In this document: piece by piece, positions 1 to 6,778 of the stretch
How the letters are laid out: every line of letters starts with the position of its first letter
How positions within the stretch are numbered: the first letter of the stretch is position 1
Assembly: GCA_021413535.1 (NCBI GenBank)
Contig: JAIOQF010000291.1
Location: 1-8,351 of the forward strand
DNA length: 8,351 bases
Direction: 5' to 3'
Source: Verrucomicrobiota bacterium
GTDB lineage: Bacteria; Verrucomicrobiota; Verrucomicrobiia; Verrucomicrobiales; Verrucomicrobiaceae
Translations under genes and position numbers: made by a program
The notes under the pieces: model-generated
Seen by the model: only the letters and a program-made list of their open reading frames with translations
Database searches by the model: none
Told to the model about the DNA's origin: nothing

Positions 1-332
1 GCACACTGACATCTTATTACGATATCTGCTTCAAGCTCTCTGGAACTGGAACTGACTCCTGGTATCCCGCTGTGATTTCCTTCGAACGCCAGGCACGCAA
101 GGCCGTCGTGGAAGGCAGCACCTCGATCGATCGTTTCAAGATCGCACGAGAAAAGCCCTTCTCCCTCATCTTCTGGCCTGATCCCTCGCGGAGCTCGCTC
201 CAATTGCCCAACGGTAACACGACTTCCAGCTATAACGCCAGTTTCGCCACCACCGATCCCCGGAAAGCCTACAACCACATGGCCGGCCGAACCGCCTTCA
301 TGTTCGCAGTGCCACTCTTCCCTGCCCGATGA
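1..332 (+). CDS. C-terminal end of an unrecognised protein, cut by the window's left edge
   Basis: The frame starting at base 3 is open from the window edge to the TGA at 330-332 and gives the last 109 residues of a longer protein. A GTG at 72 could be read as a start, but the frame stays open upstream, so it is most likely internal. I do not recognise the family. The tail is soluble-looking, with no membrane segment. It has aromatic stretches such as SLIFWPDPSR, a Ser/Thr/Asn-rich stretch after it, and a hydrophobic end (AFMFAVPLFPAR). The stop overlaps the next gene's start in an ATGA, which suggests translational coupling. It is therefore probably part of the same pilus or secretion operon. 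A surface or pseudopilus-associated role is inferred from position only. Confidence 0.6.
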   Translation, partial: TLTSYYDICFKLSGTGTDSWYPAVISFERQARKAVVEGSTSIDRFKIAREKPFSLIFWPDPSRSSLQLPNGNTTSSYNASFATTDPRKAYNHMAGRTAFMFAVPLFPAR

Positions 333-1885
333 AGACTATCTTCCATCGTTCCCGATCTCACGCTCGCGGCGCAGCCATGCTCATGGTGCTGGCCTTCACC
401 ATCATCGGCGGCATTGGCATCACCGCCTGGGTCTTCCTGCTGGCCACCCGCGCCATTCAAAGCAATCGCATGAGCGATTCCGTCGCCCGGCACCTCAGCT
501 GGAGCAACAGCCGGGCGATCAACCAGCAATACAGCTACAGCTTTGCCTACCGGGACACCGTCACCCAGGCGCAAACCAGCGCCACGCTTTCCGGCGGCGG
601 CGGATTGACGGCTGACGCCTTCACCAGCCTGAAAACTTTCAACTCGCTTTACACCTTCACCAATCCCTCCGCCTACATCGAGCCCTTTCATAATCTGCGC
701 AAGATCGCCACGACGGACAATTCCGTCTACTACACCCGGACCACGGCGGCAACGGACTCCACCCAGCCAGAACTGGTCCGCTTCTACAACTTCCAAAAAT
801 CCTATCCGCGCGCCTTGCTGGGCGACCTGCTCATCACTCATGCGAAACCCACCGGCGCCAGCGGCAACATCTACATCTCCGACAACATCGAAGTGAACGG
901 CCGCGTCCTCATTTATGGCGGCGCAGCTGACGTCAGCGGCGTGGCCGCCGAAGAATGCCTCAACCTCTCCAAGACTGGAACCGACACCACGCTCAATATT
1001 GCCGGAACCGCCGCGCTGCTGCCCAGCAACTTCTCGTCCTACCCGATTTTCATGGCCGGTTCCGACGGTGCCGGCACCGGTGCAGTCACAGACGGCACCC
1101 TCAACATCCTGAAAAACACCAACTTCGCCGTCAACTCAGTTTACACTGACCTGACCACCGACACCCTCGGCTACTACGTCCTCAGCAGCAACGCCAATAG
1201 CGCCACCCCGTTCGCCAGCGGCGCCAACATAGATAGCAACAAATCCCAAGGCGTCACCGGCACCGCCACCAACGGCGGCTCCGCCACCTCGGACATCTGG
1301 ATGAAGACCGGAGACAATAATCCGTTTTCTGCCTATCCGGAGCCCACCACCAGCCCCTATAACTACAGCTGGACCAAGGGCGGCTCCGCCGTGACGATAC
1401 TGCTCAAGAGCGCGACGCAGCACAACCTCTACATCACCAGCGGAGTCACCCAGCTCATCCTCCAAGGTCAGACTAATGCGGCGGATTATACCAATGCTGC
1501 CAGCTTGTCACCGCTGATCATCCTCGTGGAACAGGAAATTCGCGACATCCGTTTTAACGGCGAGAACAGCCGCCCTTTGGTGCTCGGCCTCGGCACCGGC
1601 ACCGGAGTCACCTGCTTCATGAGCTGGTCCGGGAGCAGCACCGCCAGCGGCGGCGGCCCTCTCCGCTGGCGTCTGCACATGATCAACCAATATCGCAACA
1701 TCTACCTCGATGACGCCGGCGGGAACGGCGTGGACATCACCGGCAGCTTGCGAACCAACTGGCACATCAACTGCACCAACAGCACCAGCAATAAGATTTT
1801 CAACTTCTACCGGGACAGCAATCCCGGCACCCTCACTACCCGGTTGCCCCGCGACGCCTGGCTGGAAACTGTCATCTCCCAATGA
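329..1885 (+). CDS. PilX/GspK-like pilus-associated protein with N-terminal membrane helix
   Basis: This is a 518-residue protein. It has a short basic leader (residues 1-13, with several Arg/His), then RGAAMLMV at 13-20, beginning a hydrophobic helix to about residue 42. This resembles the N-terminus of PilX or GspK, the large minor pseudopilins, where a prepilin peptidase would cut after Gly14. The Glu usually found at +5 is absent (Met19 is there), as is common in GspK proteins. The remaining ~470 residues are rich in Ser, Thr, Gly and Asn. They contain short beta-like stretches (for example IYISDNIEVNGRVLIYGG at 181-198), consistent with an exported beta-rich or beta-helical domain. Its start overlaps the preceding stop (ATGA) and its stop overlaps the next start. 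There is no Shine-Dalgarno motif, so coupling probably drives initiation. A role as a tip or priming subunit is inferred. The alternative is a non-pilin membrane-anchored surface protein. Confidence 0.55.
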   Translation: MKTIFHRSRSHARGAAMLMVLAFTIIGGIGITAWVFLLATRAIQSNRMSDSVARHLSWSNSRAINQQYSYSFAYRDTVTQAQTSATLSGGGGLTADAFTSLKTFNSLYTFTNPSAYIEPFHNLRKIATTDNSVYYTRTTAATDSTQPELVRFYNFQKSYPRALLGDLLITHAKPTGASGNIYISDNIEVNGRVLIYGGAADVSGVAAEECLNLSKTGTDTTLNIAGTAALLPSNFSSYPIFMAGSDGAGTGAVTDGTLNILKNTNFAVNSVYTDLTTDTLGYYVLSSNANSATPFASGANIDSNKSQGVTGTATNGGSATSDIWMKTGDNNPFSAYPEPTTSPYNYSWTKGGSAVTILLKSATQHNLYITSGVTQLILQGQTNAADYTNAASLSPLIILVEQEIRDIRFNGENSRPLVLGLGTGTGVTCFMSWSGSSTASGGGPLRWRLHMINQYRNIYLDDAGGNGVDITGSLRTNWHINCTNSTSNKIFNFYRDSNPGTLTTRLPRDAWLETVISQ

Positions 1886-2313
1886 ACACCAGACCGCGCA
1901 GAAAGAATGGTTACACCATCGCCGAGGTCCTCATGGCCGCCGGTCTGCTGGGCATCATGATCGGCGGCGCGGTCCGGCTTCTCGGCACCATGAACATCGT
2001 GGAGAGCGCTTCCAAGAATGTCACCGTCGGACTGAACATCCTCGAAAATGCCGCCACCCTCTGGCAGCTCGGCCTCACCCCGGATGAAGTTCTCAGCGTG
2101 CTGCCCACCACCACTAACAACGACACTCTCAACCTTTGCGTCATCGCCGACAGCAGCGGGAACACCGTGACCTTCGGCACCGCCGGCACCACCACCCTGG
2201 CCAACTCCATGGGCACGCTGGAGAACATCACCATCTCGGTCAACGTCGAAGATCCCCAGGGCACCAACAACCGCACGCAAACCGTGACCGTCTATCGCCC
2301 TTCCTCGCGCTGA
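1882..2313 (+). CDS. Minor pseudopilin, PilV/GspI-like, with class III signal peptide
   Basis: This is a 143-residue protein with a classic prepilin N-terminus. A basic leader (R4, R6, R7, K8) is followed by NGYTIAEVLMAAGLLGIM. The prepilin peptidase site lies between Gly10 and Tyr11, and the conserved Glu is at +5 (Glu15). A hydrophobic helix covers roughly residues 11-33. After cleavage the N-terminal residue would be methylated and the helix would pack into a pilus or pseudopilus core. The small C-terminal part is Thr/Asn-rich, with a valine-rich beta-like ending (NITISVNVEDPQ and TVTVY). Size and sequence fit PilV/GspI-type minor subunits better than a major pilin, but the exact class is not fixed. 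The start overlaps the previous stop by four bases. The next gene, encoding the GspF/PilC platform, begins 18 bases after its stop, which supports a role in the same machine. Confidence 0.78.
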   Translation: MNTRPRRKNGYTIAEVLMAAGLLGIMIGGAVRLLGTMNIVESASKNVTVGLNILENAATLWQLGLTPDEVLSVLPTTTNNDTLNLCVIADSSGNTVTFGTAGTTTLANSMGTLENITISVNVEDPQGTNNRTQTVTVYRPSSR

Positions 2314-2331
2314 ATTTCACCTACCACCGCC

Positions 2332-3576
2332 ATGCTGAAAAAAGTTCTCATCACCAACATTCACACCGGCCAGAAGCATTTTACGACGGTGGATACTGAC
2401 ACCAACGAAAAAGCTTTGATCGGTTCCGGCGTCGGTTCCAACGAGACCGCCATCGTCGAGGACATCACCGGCGTGGACGAAACCGTGCAGCGTCTCACCC
2501 TGGCCAAGGACAGCCAGACCGACAAGGTGGCGTTCTTCAGCGGCCTCGCCAGTTGCTTGGAACGAAACATCGGTCTTATCAAAAGCCTCCAGCTTCAGGC
2601 CAATCGCGTCAAGACACCCAAATACCGCGGCATCATCGCCGAGATGGCCCACGATCTCTCCATCGGTGAAAAATTCAGCGACGCCGCCTCTAAGCATCCG
2701 ATTCTTTTCCCGCCGGAAATTCTCAGCCTTCTCATCGCCGGTGAAGAAGCGGGCCAGCTCGCGAACGTTTGCAAGCGCATCGGCAGCGCCCAGAAAAAAA
2801 CCGCGCGCATCATTAAGAAGCTCAAGACCGGATTGATCTATCCCTGCATCGTTATGATCATGGCCGTGGGCGTGACCATCGCCATGAGCTTCACCTTGGT
2901 GCCGGCCATGAAGAACCTTTACGAATCCCTCCACGTCGCCCTTCCTTTCGGCACCCGCGCCCTTTTGTTCATCTCGGACATTCTCATCCGGCAGCCCTGG
3001 ATGGTGGCCATCCCGATCGTGGCCATCGTGATGCTCTTAAAAAATTGGGGTAAAATTTCCGGAACCAAGACCGCGCAAACTGTCTTCTTAAAAATGCCCA
3101 TTGTCAGCGGACTGGTGCGCAAGTCCGCCGCCGCCGTCAGCTTCCGCTGCCTCGCTATGCTCATTGAGGCCAACGTCCGCCTGTCCACCGCGCTCCAGAT
3201 CACCGCCAGCTCGTCATGGCACTGGTATTACAGCACCTTCTTCGGCAAGATGGCCGAGCACATCAGCGTGGGCGGCACCCTGCATGAGGGCTTCATCATG
3301 GAGTCCCACTGGCTCGGGCCCGACTGTCGGACGCTCTGCGGCCTGATCGAACTCTCAGCCGAAACCGGCACCGGCACCGAAATGCTCAACGAAATCGCCA
3401 ACGACTATGAAGACGAGCTGGATGCCGTTGCCAATCAGATCGACAAAATTCTCGAACCCCTCACGATCCTCTTCCTCGGCGTGGTGGTTGGTTTCCTGGT
3501 CTATGCGATTTACGCCCCGATCTTCAGCATCGGCGACGCCCTGCTGCCCAAGGGCCATGCACCTGGGAAACATTGA
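2332..3576 (+). CDS. Type II secretion / type IV pilus inner-membrane platform protein (GspF/PilC family)
   Basis: This 414-residue protein is close to the usual ~400 of GspF/PilC. In the known family it sits in the inner membrane, couples the cytoplasmic assembly ATPase to pilin extraction and forms the base of the machine. Two repeated T2SSF domains are visible, at about 66-191 and 268-393. Each starts with the family's Phe...Leu-Ala...Leu helix (FFSGLASCLERN at 68-79; FRCLAMLIEAN at 271-281). The first has FPPEI and IAGEEAGQL (136-143); the second has the matching ELSAETGTGTEML (340-352). Hydrophobic segments lie near 168-190, 223-237 and 376-397, matching the three-helix topology. The first ~65 residues are divergent from typical family members. 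No Shine-Dalgarno motif precedes the ATG. Sequence alone does not decide between a pilus (PilC) and a secretion (GspF) machine, so no symbol is given. Confidence 0.92.
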   Translation: MLKKVLITNIHTGQKHFTTVDTDTNEKALIGSGVGSNETAIVEDITGVDETVQRLTLAKDSQTDKVAFFSGLASCLERNIGLIKSLQLQANRVKTPKYRGIIAEMAHDLSIGEKFSDAASKHPILFPPEILSLLIAGEEAGQLANVCKRIGSAQKKTARIIKKLKTGLIYPCIVMIMAVGVTIAMSFTLVPAMKNLYESLHVALPFGTRALLFISDILIRQPWMVAIPIVAIVMLLKNWGKISGTKTAQTVFLKMPIVSGLVRKSAAAVSFRCLAMLIEANVRLSTALQITASSSWHWYYSTFFGKMAEHISVGGTLHEGFIMESHWLGPDCRTLCGLIELSAETGTGTEMLNEIANDYEDELDAVANQIDKILEPLTILFLGVVVGFLVYAIYAPIFSIGDALLPKGHAPGKH

Positions 3577-3590
3577 GTAATAAAATAAAG

Positions 3591-3651
3591 AGAGCAACAG
3601 TGATCAGATTTGATCACTGTTGCTCTTCATAAAATCCTTTTTGTTTTTTTT
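3591..3651 (+). terminator. Intrinsic terminator after the GspF/PilC gene, possibly bidirectional
   Basis: AGAGCAACAGTGATCA (3591-3606) and its exact reverse complement (3611-3626) form a 16-bp perfect stem with the four-base loop GATT. It begins 15 bases after the stop codon. On the plus strand the T-tract (3638-3651, 13 T of 14) starts 11 bases beyond the stem, further than in a standard intrinsic terminator. On the minus strand the stem is followed directly by CTTTATTTTATTAC (9 T of 14), so the hairpin could also stop transcripts coming leftward past thiL and the tRNA. The hairpin is directly visible; termination in either direction is inferred. Confidence 0.8.
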
Positions 3652-3832
3652 CCCGTTGATCGGCCATTCATCCACAACGTGAATTCGGAAGAGACAGACC
3701 CGTGGCCGGGAAATAATTGACTCCCATCGTAATTGGCCCAAACTCGGAGAGCGGTGATCTCTCACATGCTGGGATTGCCCGGTTTATTAGTTGCGCCGGT
3801 TAAATTAGCGGCAGCAACACGTTCATTAAAAA
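3652..3832. other. Intergenic leader before tRNA-Arg; no gene seen
   Basis: No credible coding frame was found here on either strand. The stretch must contain or abut the tRNA promoter, but no strong match stands out. TTGACT at 3717-3722 is a good -35 box, but no good -10 follows at the right distance. TTGCCC (3775-3780) with TTAAAT (3800-3805) has a 19-base spacer and only partial consensus, and would place transcription start near 3812. A short GAGA...TCTC hairpin is present near 3747-3763. None of these is firm enough to call as a separate site. Confidence 0.35.
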
Positions 3833-3908
3833 GCGCCCGTAGCTCAGTGGATAGAGCAATGGATTTCTAATCCATTGGTCGGAGGTTCGATCCCTCCCGG
3901 GCGCACCA
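3833..3908 (+). tRNA. tRNA-Arg, anticodon UCU
   Basis: This is a complete 76-base cloverleaf. The acceptor stem GCGCCCG (3833-3839) pairs perfectly with CGGGCGC (3898-3904). The D stem is GCTC/GAGC (3842-3845, 3854-3857). The anticodon stem is ATGGA/TCCAT (3859-3863, 3871-3875), with loop TTTCTAA and anticodon TCT at 3866-3868. The T stem is GGAGG/CCTCC with loop TTCGATC. The discriminator is A3905 and CCA is genomically encoded (3906-3908). Anticodon UCU reads the AGA and AGG arginine codons. It stands alone, with its own small terminator just downstream. Confidence 0.98.
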
Positions 3909-3919
3909 GGCAAGCGTGT

Positions 3920-3948
3920 AGTCCGCGAGTGTTGCGGACTCTTTTAAT
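3920..3948 (+). terminator. Intrinsic terminator of tRNA-Arg
   Basis: AGTCCGC (3920-3926) and GCGGACT (3934-3940) form a 7-bp GC-rich stem with loop GAGTGTT, followed at once by CTTTTAAT. It lies 11 bases after the tRNA CCA end and reads as a rightward intrinsic terminator with a short T-run. The T-run overlaps the thiL stop codon (3944-3946, minus strand). In the leftward direction the same hairpin has no T-tract, so it is a poor terminator for the thiL operon. Confidence 0.72.
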
Positions 3949-4873
3949 CCGACTTCGCTGACTCACGAGGCTGCCGCTTGAAATGCTCCCAGCCTTTTCC
4001 AGAAAAAGAAGGCGCGCTGCCTTTGCCCTTCGGAACGAAGAAACCAATCCGCGTCAGTGGTGTCTTGCGAAACTTCTTCTGCCATGCGCACTCAAGTTCT
4101 CTGGATATGCGCGGACTGACCGCCAGCAACAACTCATGATCCTCGCCATCTGACCATGCTTGTTCAGCCCTGCAGTTTTTGTTGCAAGGCAGCGCAGCTT
4201 CCTGAACGACAAATTCCACCCGGCTGGCCAGTGCCATGCGCGGCAAATCCTTGGCCAGTCCGTCGCTCAAATCCATCATCGCGCGCGGCTTGAAATTTTC
4301 GGCCAGCCATTGGCCCTCAGATATGCGTGGAATGAAATCAAGATGATGACCGCGCCGGGAACCGCCGAGCCGGCCTGTGACAAAAATCTCATCGCCCGCC
4401 TTCGCTCCGTCGCGGCGCACGCAATGCGCTGCCTTTACCCGGCCGGTAAGGCTGATCACCACGGCAAACACCGGTGAACCAGAAGTCTCACCGCCGATGA
4501 TGCTGATGCCAAATTTCCGCGCGCATTTCCGCAAGCCCGCATAGAGCTGCACCATGTCCGACACCTTCCGATCCGGCGGCGCGAGCAGTGTCACCAGCGC
4601 ATGATCCGGCGTGCCGCCCATGGCCGCGATGTCGCTGACCGCGCGCGCCAGCGCCTTCCAGCCAACGCGCTGCGACTTCGTCCCGCGCGTGAAATGGACG
4701 CCCTCGACTACGCAGTCAGTCTTGAGCAGTTGCAGCCATCCTTTGCCCAACGACTTCACCACGGCGCAATCATCGCCTGCGCCCGTCAGCACATCCGCAG
4801 CCAACGGAACTTTCTGCATCAAACGATGCACCAGCGCATCTTCGCCCAGATTCGCCAGCGTCAACACACTCAT
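3944..4873 (-). CDS. thiL: Thiamine-monophosphate kinase
   Basis: This is a 309-residue cytoplasmic enzyme that phosphorylates thiamine monophosphate with ATP to give thiamine diphosphate, the last step of the pathway. Family motifs appear in order. They are GDDCAVV (33-39), the metal-binding start; KTDCVVEGVHF (51-61); AVSDIAAMGGTP (78-89); GGETSGS (127-133); the central GDEIFVTGRLGGS (160-172); MMDLSDGLAKDL (199-210); and GEDHELLLAV (243-252). Length is within the usual 300-350. Two conservative changes from common consensus are seen: GGET for GGDT, and GEDHELL for GEDYELL. Both keep the acidic residues, so activity is expected. The start overlaps the stop of the upstream CPBP gene (ATGA), making thiL the last gene of the operon. 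No thiamine diphosphate riboswitch was seen nearby. No other thiamine gene is in the window. Confidence 0.96.
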   Translation of the reverse strand: MSVLTLANLGEDALVHRLMQKVPLAADVLTGAGDDCAVVKSLGKGWLQLLKTDCVVEGVHFTRGTKSQRVGWKALARAVSDIAAMGGTPDHALVTLLAPPDRKVSDMVQLYAGLRKCARKFGISIIGGETSGSPVFAVVISLTGRVKAAHCVRRDGAKAGDEIFVTGRLGGSRRGHHLDFIPRISEGQWLAENFKPRAMMDLSDGLAKDLPRMALASRVEFVVQEAALPCNKNCRAEQAWSDGEDHELLLAVSPRISRELECAWQKKFRKTPLTRIGFFVPKGKGSAPSFSGKGWEHFKRQPRESAKSD

Positions 4874-5721
4874 GATTTGGGGCCGAAAATGAGCAGCAGG
4901 AGATTGAACGCATTGAACAGCGAATGCATGGCCACTGGCACCAGCAGACAGCCGGTGATTTCATAAGCGATGGCAAAGCCCATCGCGAGAGTGAACAGTG
5001 GGAGCGCGCTGCCGAAATGACAATGGACGCAGGCGAATATCACAGAAGTGAAGACGGCGGCAAACCAGCGATCGCTGAAGCGCTTGGTCACGCCATAAAA
5101 AAATCCCCGAAAAATTGTTTCCTCAGCGACGGGGGCAATCACCACCGCCCCGAGGCCCAGCATGATTTTGTATAAAATGCTGGCTGATGCCTGAAAATCT
5201 TTGATGGATTCCTGCGCGCTGTCATCTGGCCATTTGCCATCGAAAACCAGCTCTTTCACCAGGTAATAAACCCCAGTCATGACGCCATAGATCAGCACCA
5301 GTGATGCCGCGCCGAACAGCAGTGCGCGCAGCGGAGGCAGCTGGCGGATGCCGAACATTTCGCCCGGCTCCTGACCGCGGATGCGCATGTAAACCAGGAT
5401 CATCAACGCGACCACCAGCATAAAGAGCATGCTGGCCAGCTGTGCAGTTGCGTTGCTTTCGCTGCCAGGAACACCTGCGGATGCTGTGGTCTCCGGCTGC
5501 GCCGTTCCCGCCGTGCTGCAGTAGATAAAAAATGCCAGCAGCAGCAGCGCCACAATGCCGTCCGGCCAGCCATAAGGTCGCGCGAGCACATTGCCGTCGC
5601 AGTTCCACTGTGGACCTCCGCCCGCACGAATAAAAGCGTAAACGCCGAGCCCGATAATGAGCGCGACCCCGGCGATTCCGAATAGATCGCGGATGATTTC
5701 CAGGTTGGCAGTTTCGGACAT
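4870..5721 (-). CDS. CPBP family intramembrane metalloprotease (Abi/CAAX protease-like)
   Basis: This 283-residue polytopic membrane protein has hydrophobic segments near 13-32, 54-69, 96-113, 132-153 and several more from 185 to 278. The C-terminal half carries the three motifs of the CPBP family. These are EExxxR (Glu200, Glu201, Arg205 in APVAEETIFRGFFYG), FxxxH (Phe229 to His233 in FACVH) and HxxxN (His266 to Asn270 in HSLFN). These residues form the presumed metal and catalytic site of Rce1-like proteases. All are present, so the protein is probably active. Bacterial members are variously linked to bacteriocin self-immunity, peptide maturation or membrane protein control. The substrate here is unknown, and no bacteriocin gene is near. 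The start is 24 bases after the sppA stop, with no Shine-Dalgarno motif, and its stop overlaps the thiL start. Adjacency to sppA suggests joint membrane proteolysis, but that is inference. Confidence 0.91.
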   Translation of the reverse strand: MSETANLEIIRDLFGIAGVALIIGLGVYAFIRAGGGPQWNCDGNVLARPYGWPDGIVALLLLAFFIYCSTAGTAQPETTASAGVPGSESNATAQLASMLFMLVVALMILVYMRIRGQEPGEMFGIRQLPPLRALLFGAASLVLIYGVMTGVYYLVKELVFDGKWPDDSAQESIKDFQASASILYKIMLGLGAVVIAPVAEETIFRGFFYGVTKRFSDRWFAAVFTSVIFACVHCHFGSALPLFTLAMGFAIAYEITGCLLVPVAMHSLFNAFNLLLLIFGPKS

Positions 5722-5745
5722 GCAGAGGAAAGGCGCGGGTGCGCT

Positions 5746-6768
5746 TCACGGTGCCATATGAGCGGGCAGCAGATACATCTTGCCAGGCTGGAGCCGCGGG
5801 ATCAGCCGGTCCGAGAGATCAATTTTTACATGTCCCTTGGCGTCCTGCGCGGAACTGAAGGCACCTAGCAGATCGCGTAATGATCCGCGATTCTGATAGC
5901 GCACCACGCTGGCGTTAGGAGCGCGGCCCAAATTGCGCGCGGTGGTGTAGGCATCTTCGATGTAGCCAATCTGATCCACGAGTTTTTTCTGCAAGGCCTC
6001 GCCTCCGGTGAAGACGCGACCGTCGGCAATGCCGTATTTCAGCGTCTCCTTGTCGATGTTGCGTGCTTCGGAGACGATGCCGAGAAAGCGGTCATACATA
6101 TTCGTGACCAGTCCTTGGACATAAGCTTTCTCGTCATCGCGCATGGGTCGTGATCCGCCGAGCGTATCTTTAAATGTCCCGCTGACAAAAGTCATGGTCT
6201 CCATGCCAACTTTTCCGAACGCGCCGCTGTAGTTCAGCGACTGGATGATGACGCCGATGCTGCCGGTGAGCGTGGTTTCGTTGGCCACGATTTTGGTGGC
6301 GCCGCAGCTAATGTAGTAGCCGCCGGATGCGGCCAGCGAGTCCATGTAGACGACCACCGGCACTTTTTTAGCCGCCTCTTTCACGGCATGATAAAGCGTG
6401 TCCGATGCCGTCACTTCACCGCCCGGCGAATCAATGCGGAGAACGATGGCCTTTACGGACTTGTCTTCCGTGGCCTGTTGCAGCGCCCGCTTGAGGGATT
6501 CCAGATCAAATCCACCGGCACCGAAGAGTCCCTCAGCCGGGCCGTTGGAGATGATGCCCTCCAGATCCAATCGCACAATTTTATCCTTCGATTCCGCCGC
6601 ACCTTTCTGCTCCAGCATCTCGTGGAACTTTGGCGGTTGATCGATGTCGCCGGCCAGCCCTTCGCCCATGCCAAAGTGAGCCGCGAACTGGAGGAAGTTC
6701 ACCGCGACACTGGCGAGCAGCAAGAAAACTAGAAAGAAGATGAGGCAGCCGAGTCCTTTGCTTTTCAT
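5746..6768 (-). CDS. sppA: Signal peptide peptidase SppA, short (single-domain) form
   Basis: This 340-residue serine protease of the S49 family matches the short SppA type rather than the ~600-residue double-domain enzyme of E. coli. Known members degrade cleaved signal peptides in the membrane. An N-terminal membrane anchor spans about residues 5-30, with basic residues before it (K2, K4). Family motifs include LRIDSPGGEVTASD (110-123), with the oxyanion-site glycines. MDSLAASGGYYIS (142-154) carries the predicted nucleophile Ser148, and GTFKDTLGG (197-205) carries the predicted general base Lys200. TGSIGVI (168-174) and GRVFTGGEAL (250-259) are also typical. The Ser/Lys dyad is intact. The gene starts 58 bases after the nnrD stop, a spacer that contains an inverted repeat ending 10 bases before the ATG. 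No Shine-Dalgarno motif is seen. The next gene is the CPBP protease. Confidence 0.94.
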   Translation of the reverse strand: MKSKGLGCLIFFLVFLLLASVAVNFLQFAAHFGMGEGLAGDIDQPPKFHEMLEQKGAAESKDKIVRLDLEGIISNGPAEGLFGAGGFDLESLKRALQQATEDKSVKAIVLRIDSPGGEVTASDTLYHAVKEAAKKVPVVVYMDSLAASGGYYISCGATKIVANETTLTGSIGVIIQSLNYSGAFGKVGMETMTFVSGTFKDTLGGSRPMRDDEKAYVQGLVTNMYDRFLGIVSEARNIDKETLKYGIADGRVFTGGEALQKKLVDQIGYIEDAYTTARNLGRAPNASVVRYQNRGSLRDLLGAFSSAQDAKGHVKIDLSDRLIPRLQPGKMYLLPAHMAP

Positions 6769-6778
6769 AGTTCGGCGA

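Noticed and set aside
269..841. Long minus-strand open frame (190 codons) opposite the start of the PilX/GspK-like gene
   Set aside because: It is Gly/Ala/Val-rich shadow coding of the GC-rich plus-strand gene, with no recognisable domain. The plus-strand frame has the pilin-like helix and operon coupling.
1807..2280. Minus-strand frame of 157 codons opposite the minor pseudopilin
   Set aside because: It is a low-complexity antisense shadow. The plus-strand frame carries a textbook prepilin signal.
2317..2934. Minus-strand frame of 205 codons opposite the GspF/PilC gene
   Set aside because: The sense strand encodes conserved T2SSF motifs, while the antisense product has no membrane or domain signature and is His/Gly/Asp-rich as expected of a shadow.
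3717..3745. Candidate promoter with TTGACT as -35
   Set aside because: No acceptable -10 box lies 16-18 bases downstream, and the implied start would leave about 80 bases of leader before the tRNA.
3833..3948. tRNA-Arg as an integration site for a mobile element
   Set aside because: No integrase, no direct repeat of the tRNA 3' end and no composition change is visible on either side.
3844..4047. Minus-strand open frame of 67 codons containing RPGGIEPPTNGLEIHCS
   Set aside because: This is the antisense translation of the tRNA-Arg gene joined to a shifted frame of the thiL 3' end. Such peptides are a familiar annotation artefact next to tRNA genes.
4874..5000. Possible thiamine diphosphate riboswitch upstream of thiL
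   Set aside because: The region is coding sequence of the overlapping CPBP gene and shows no THI-box-like conserved core.
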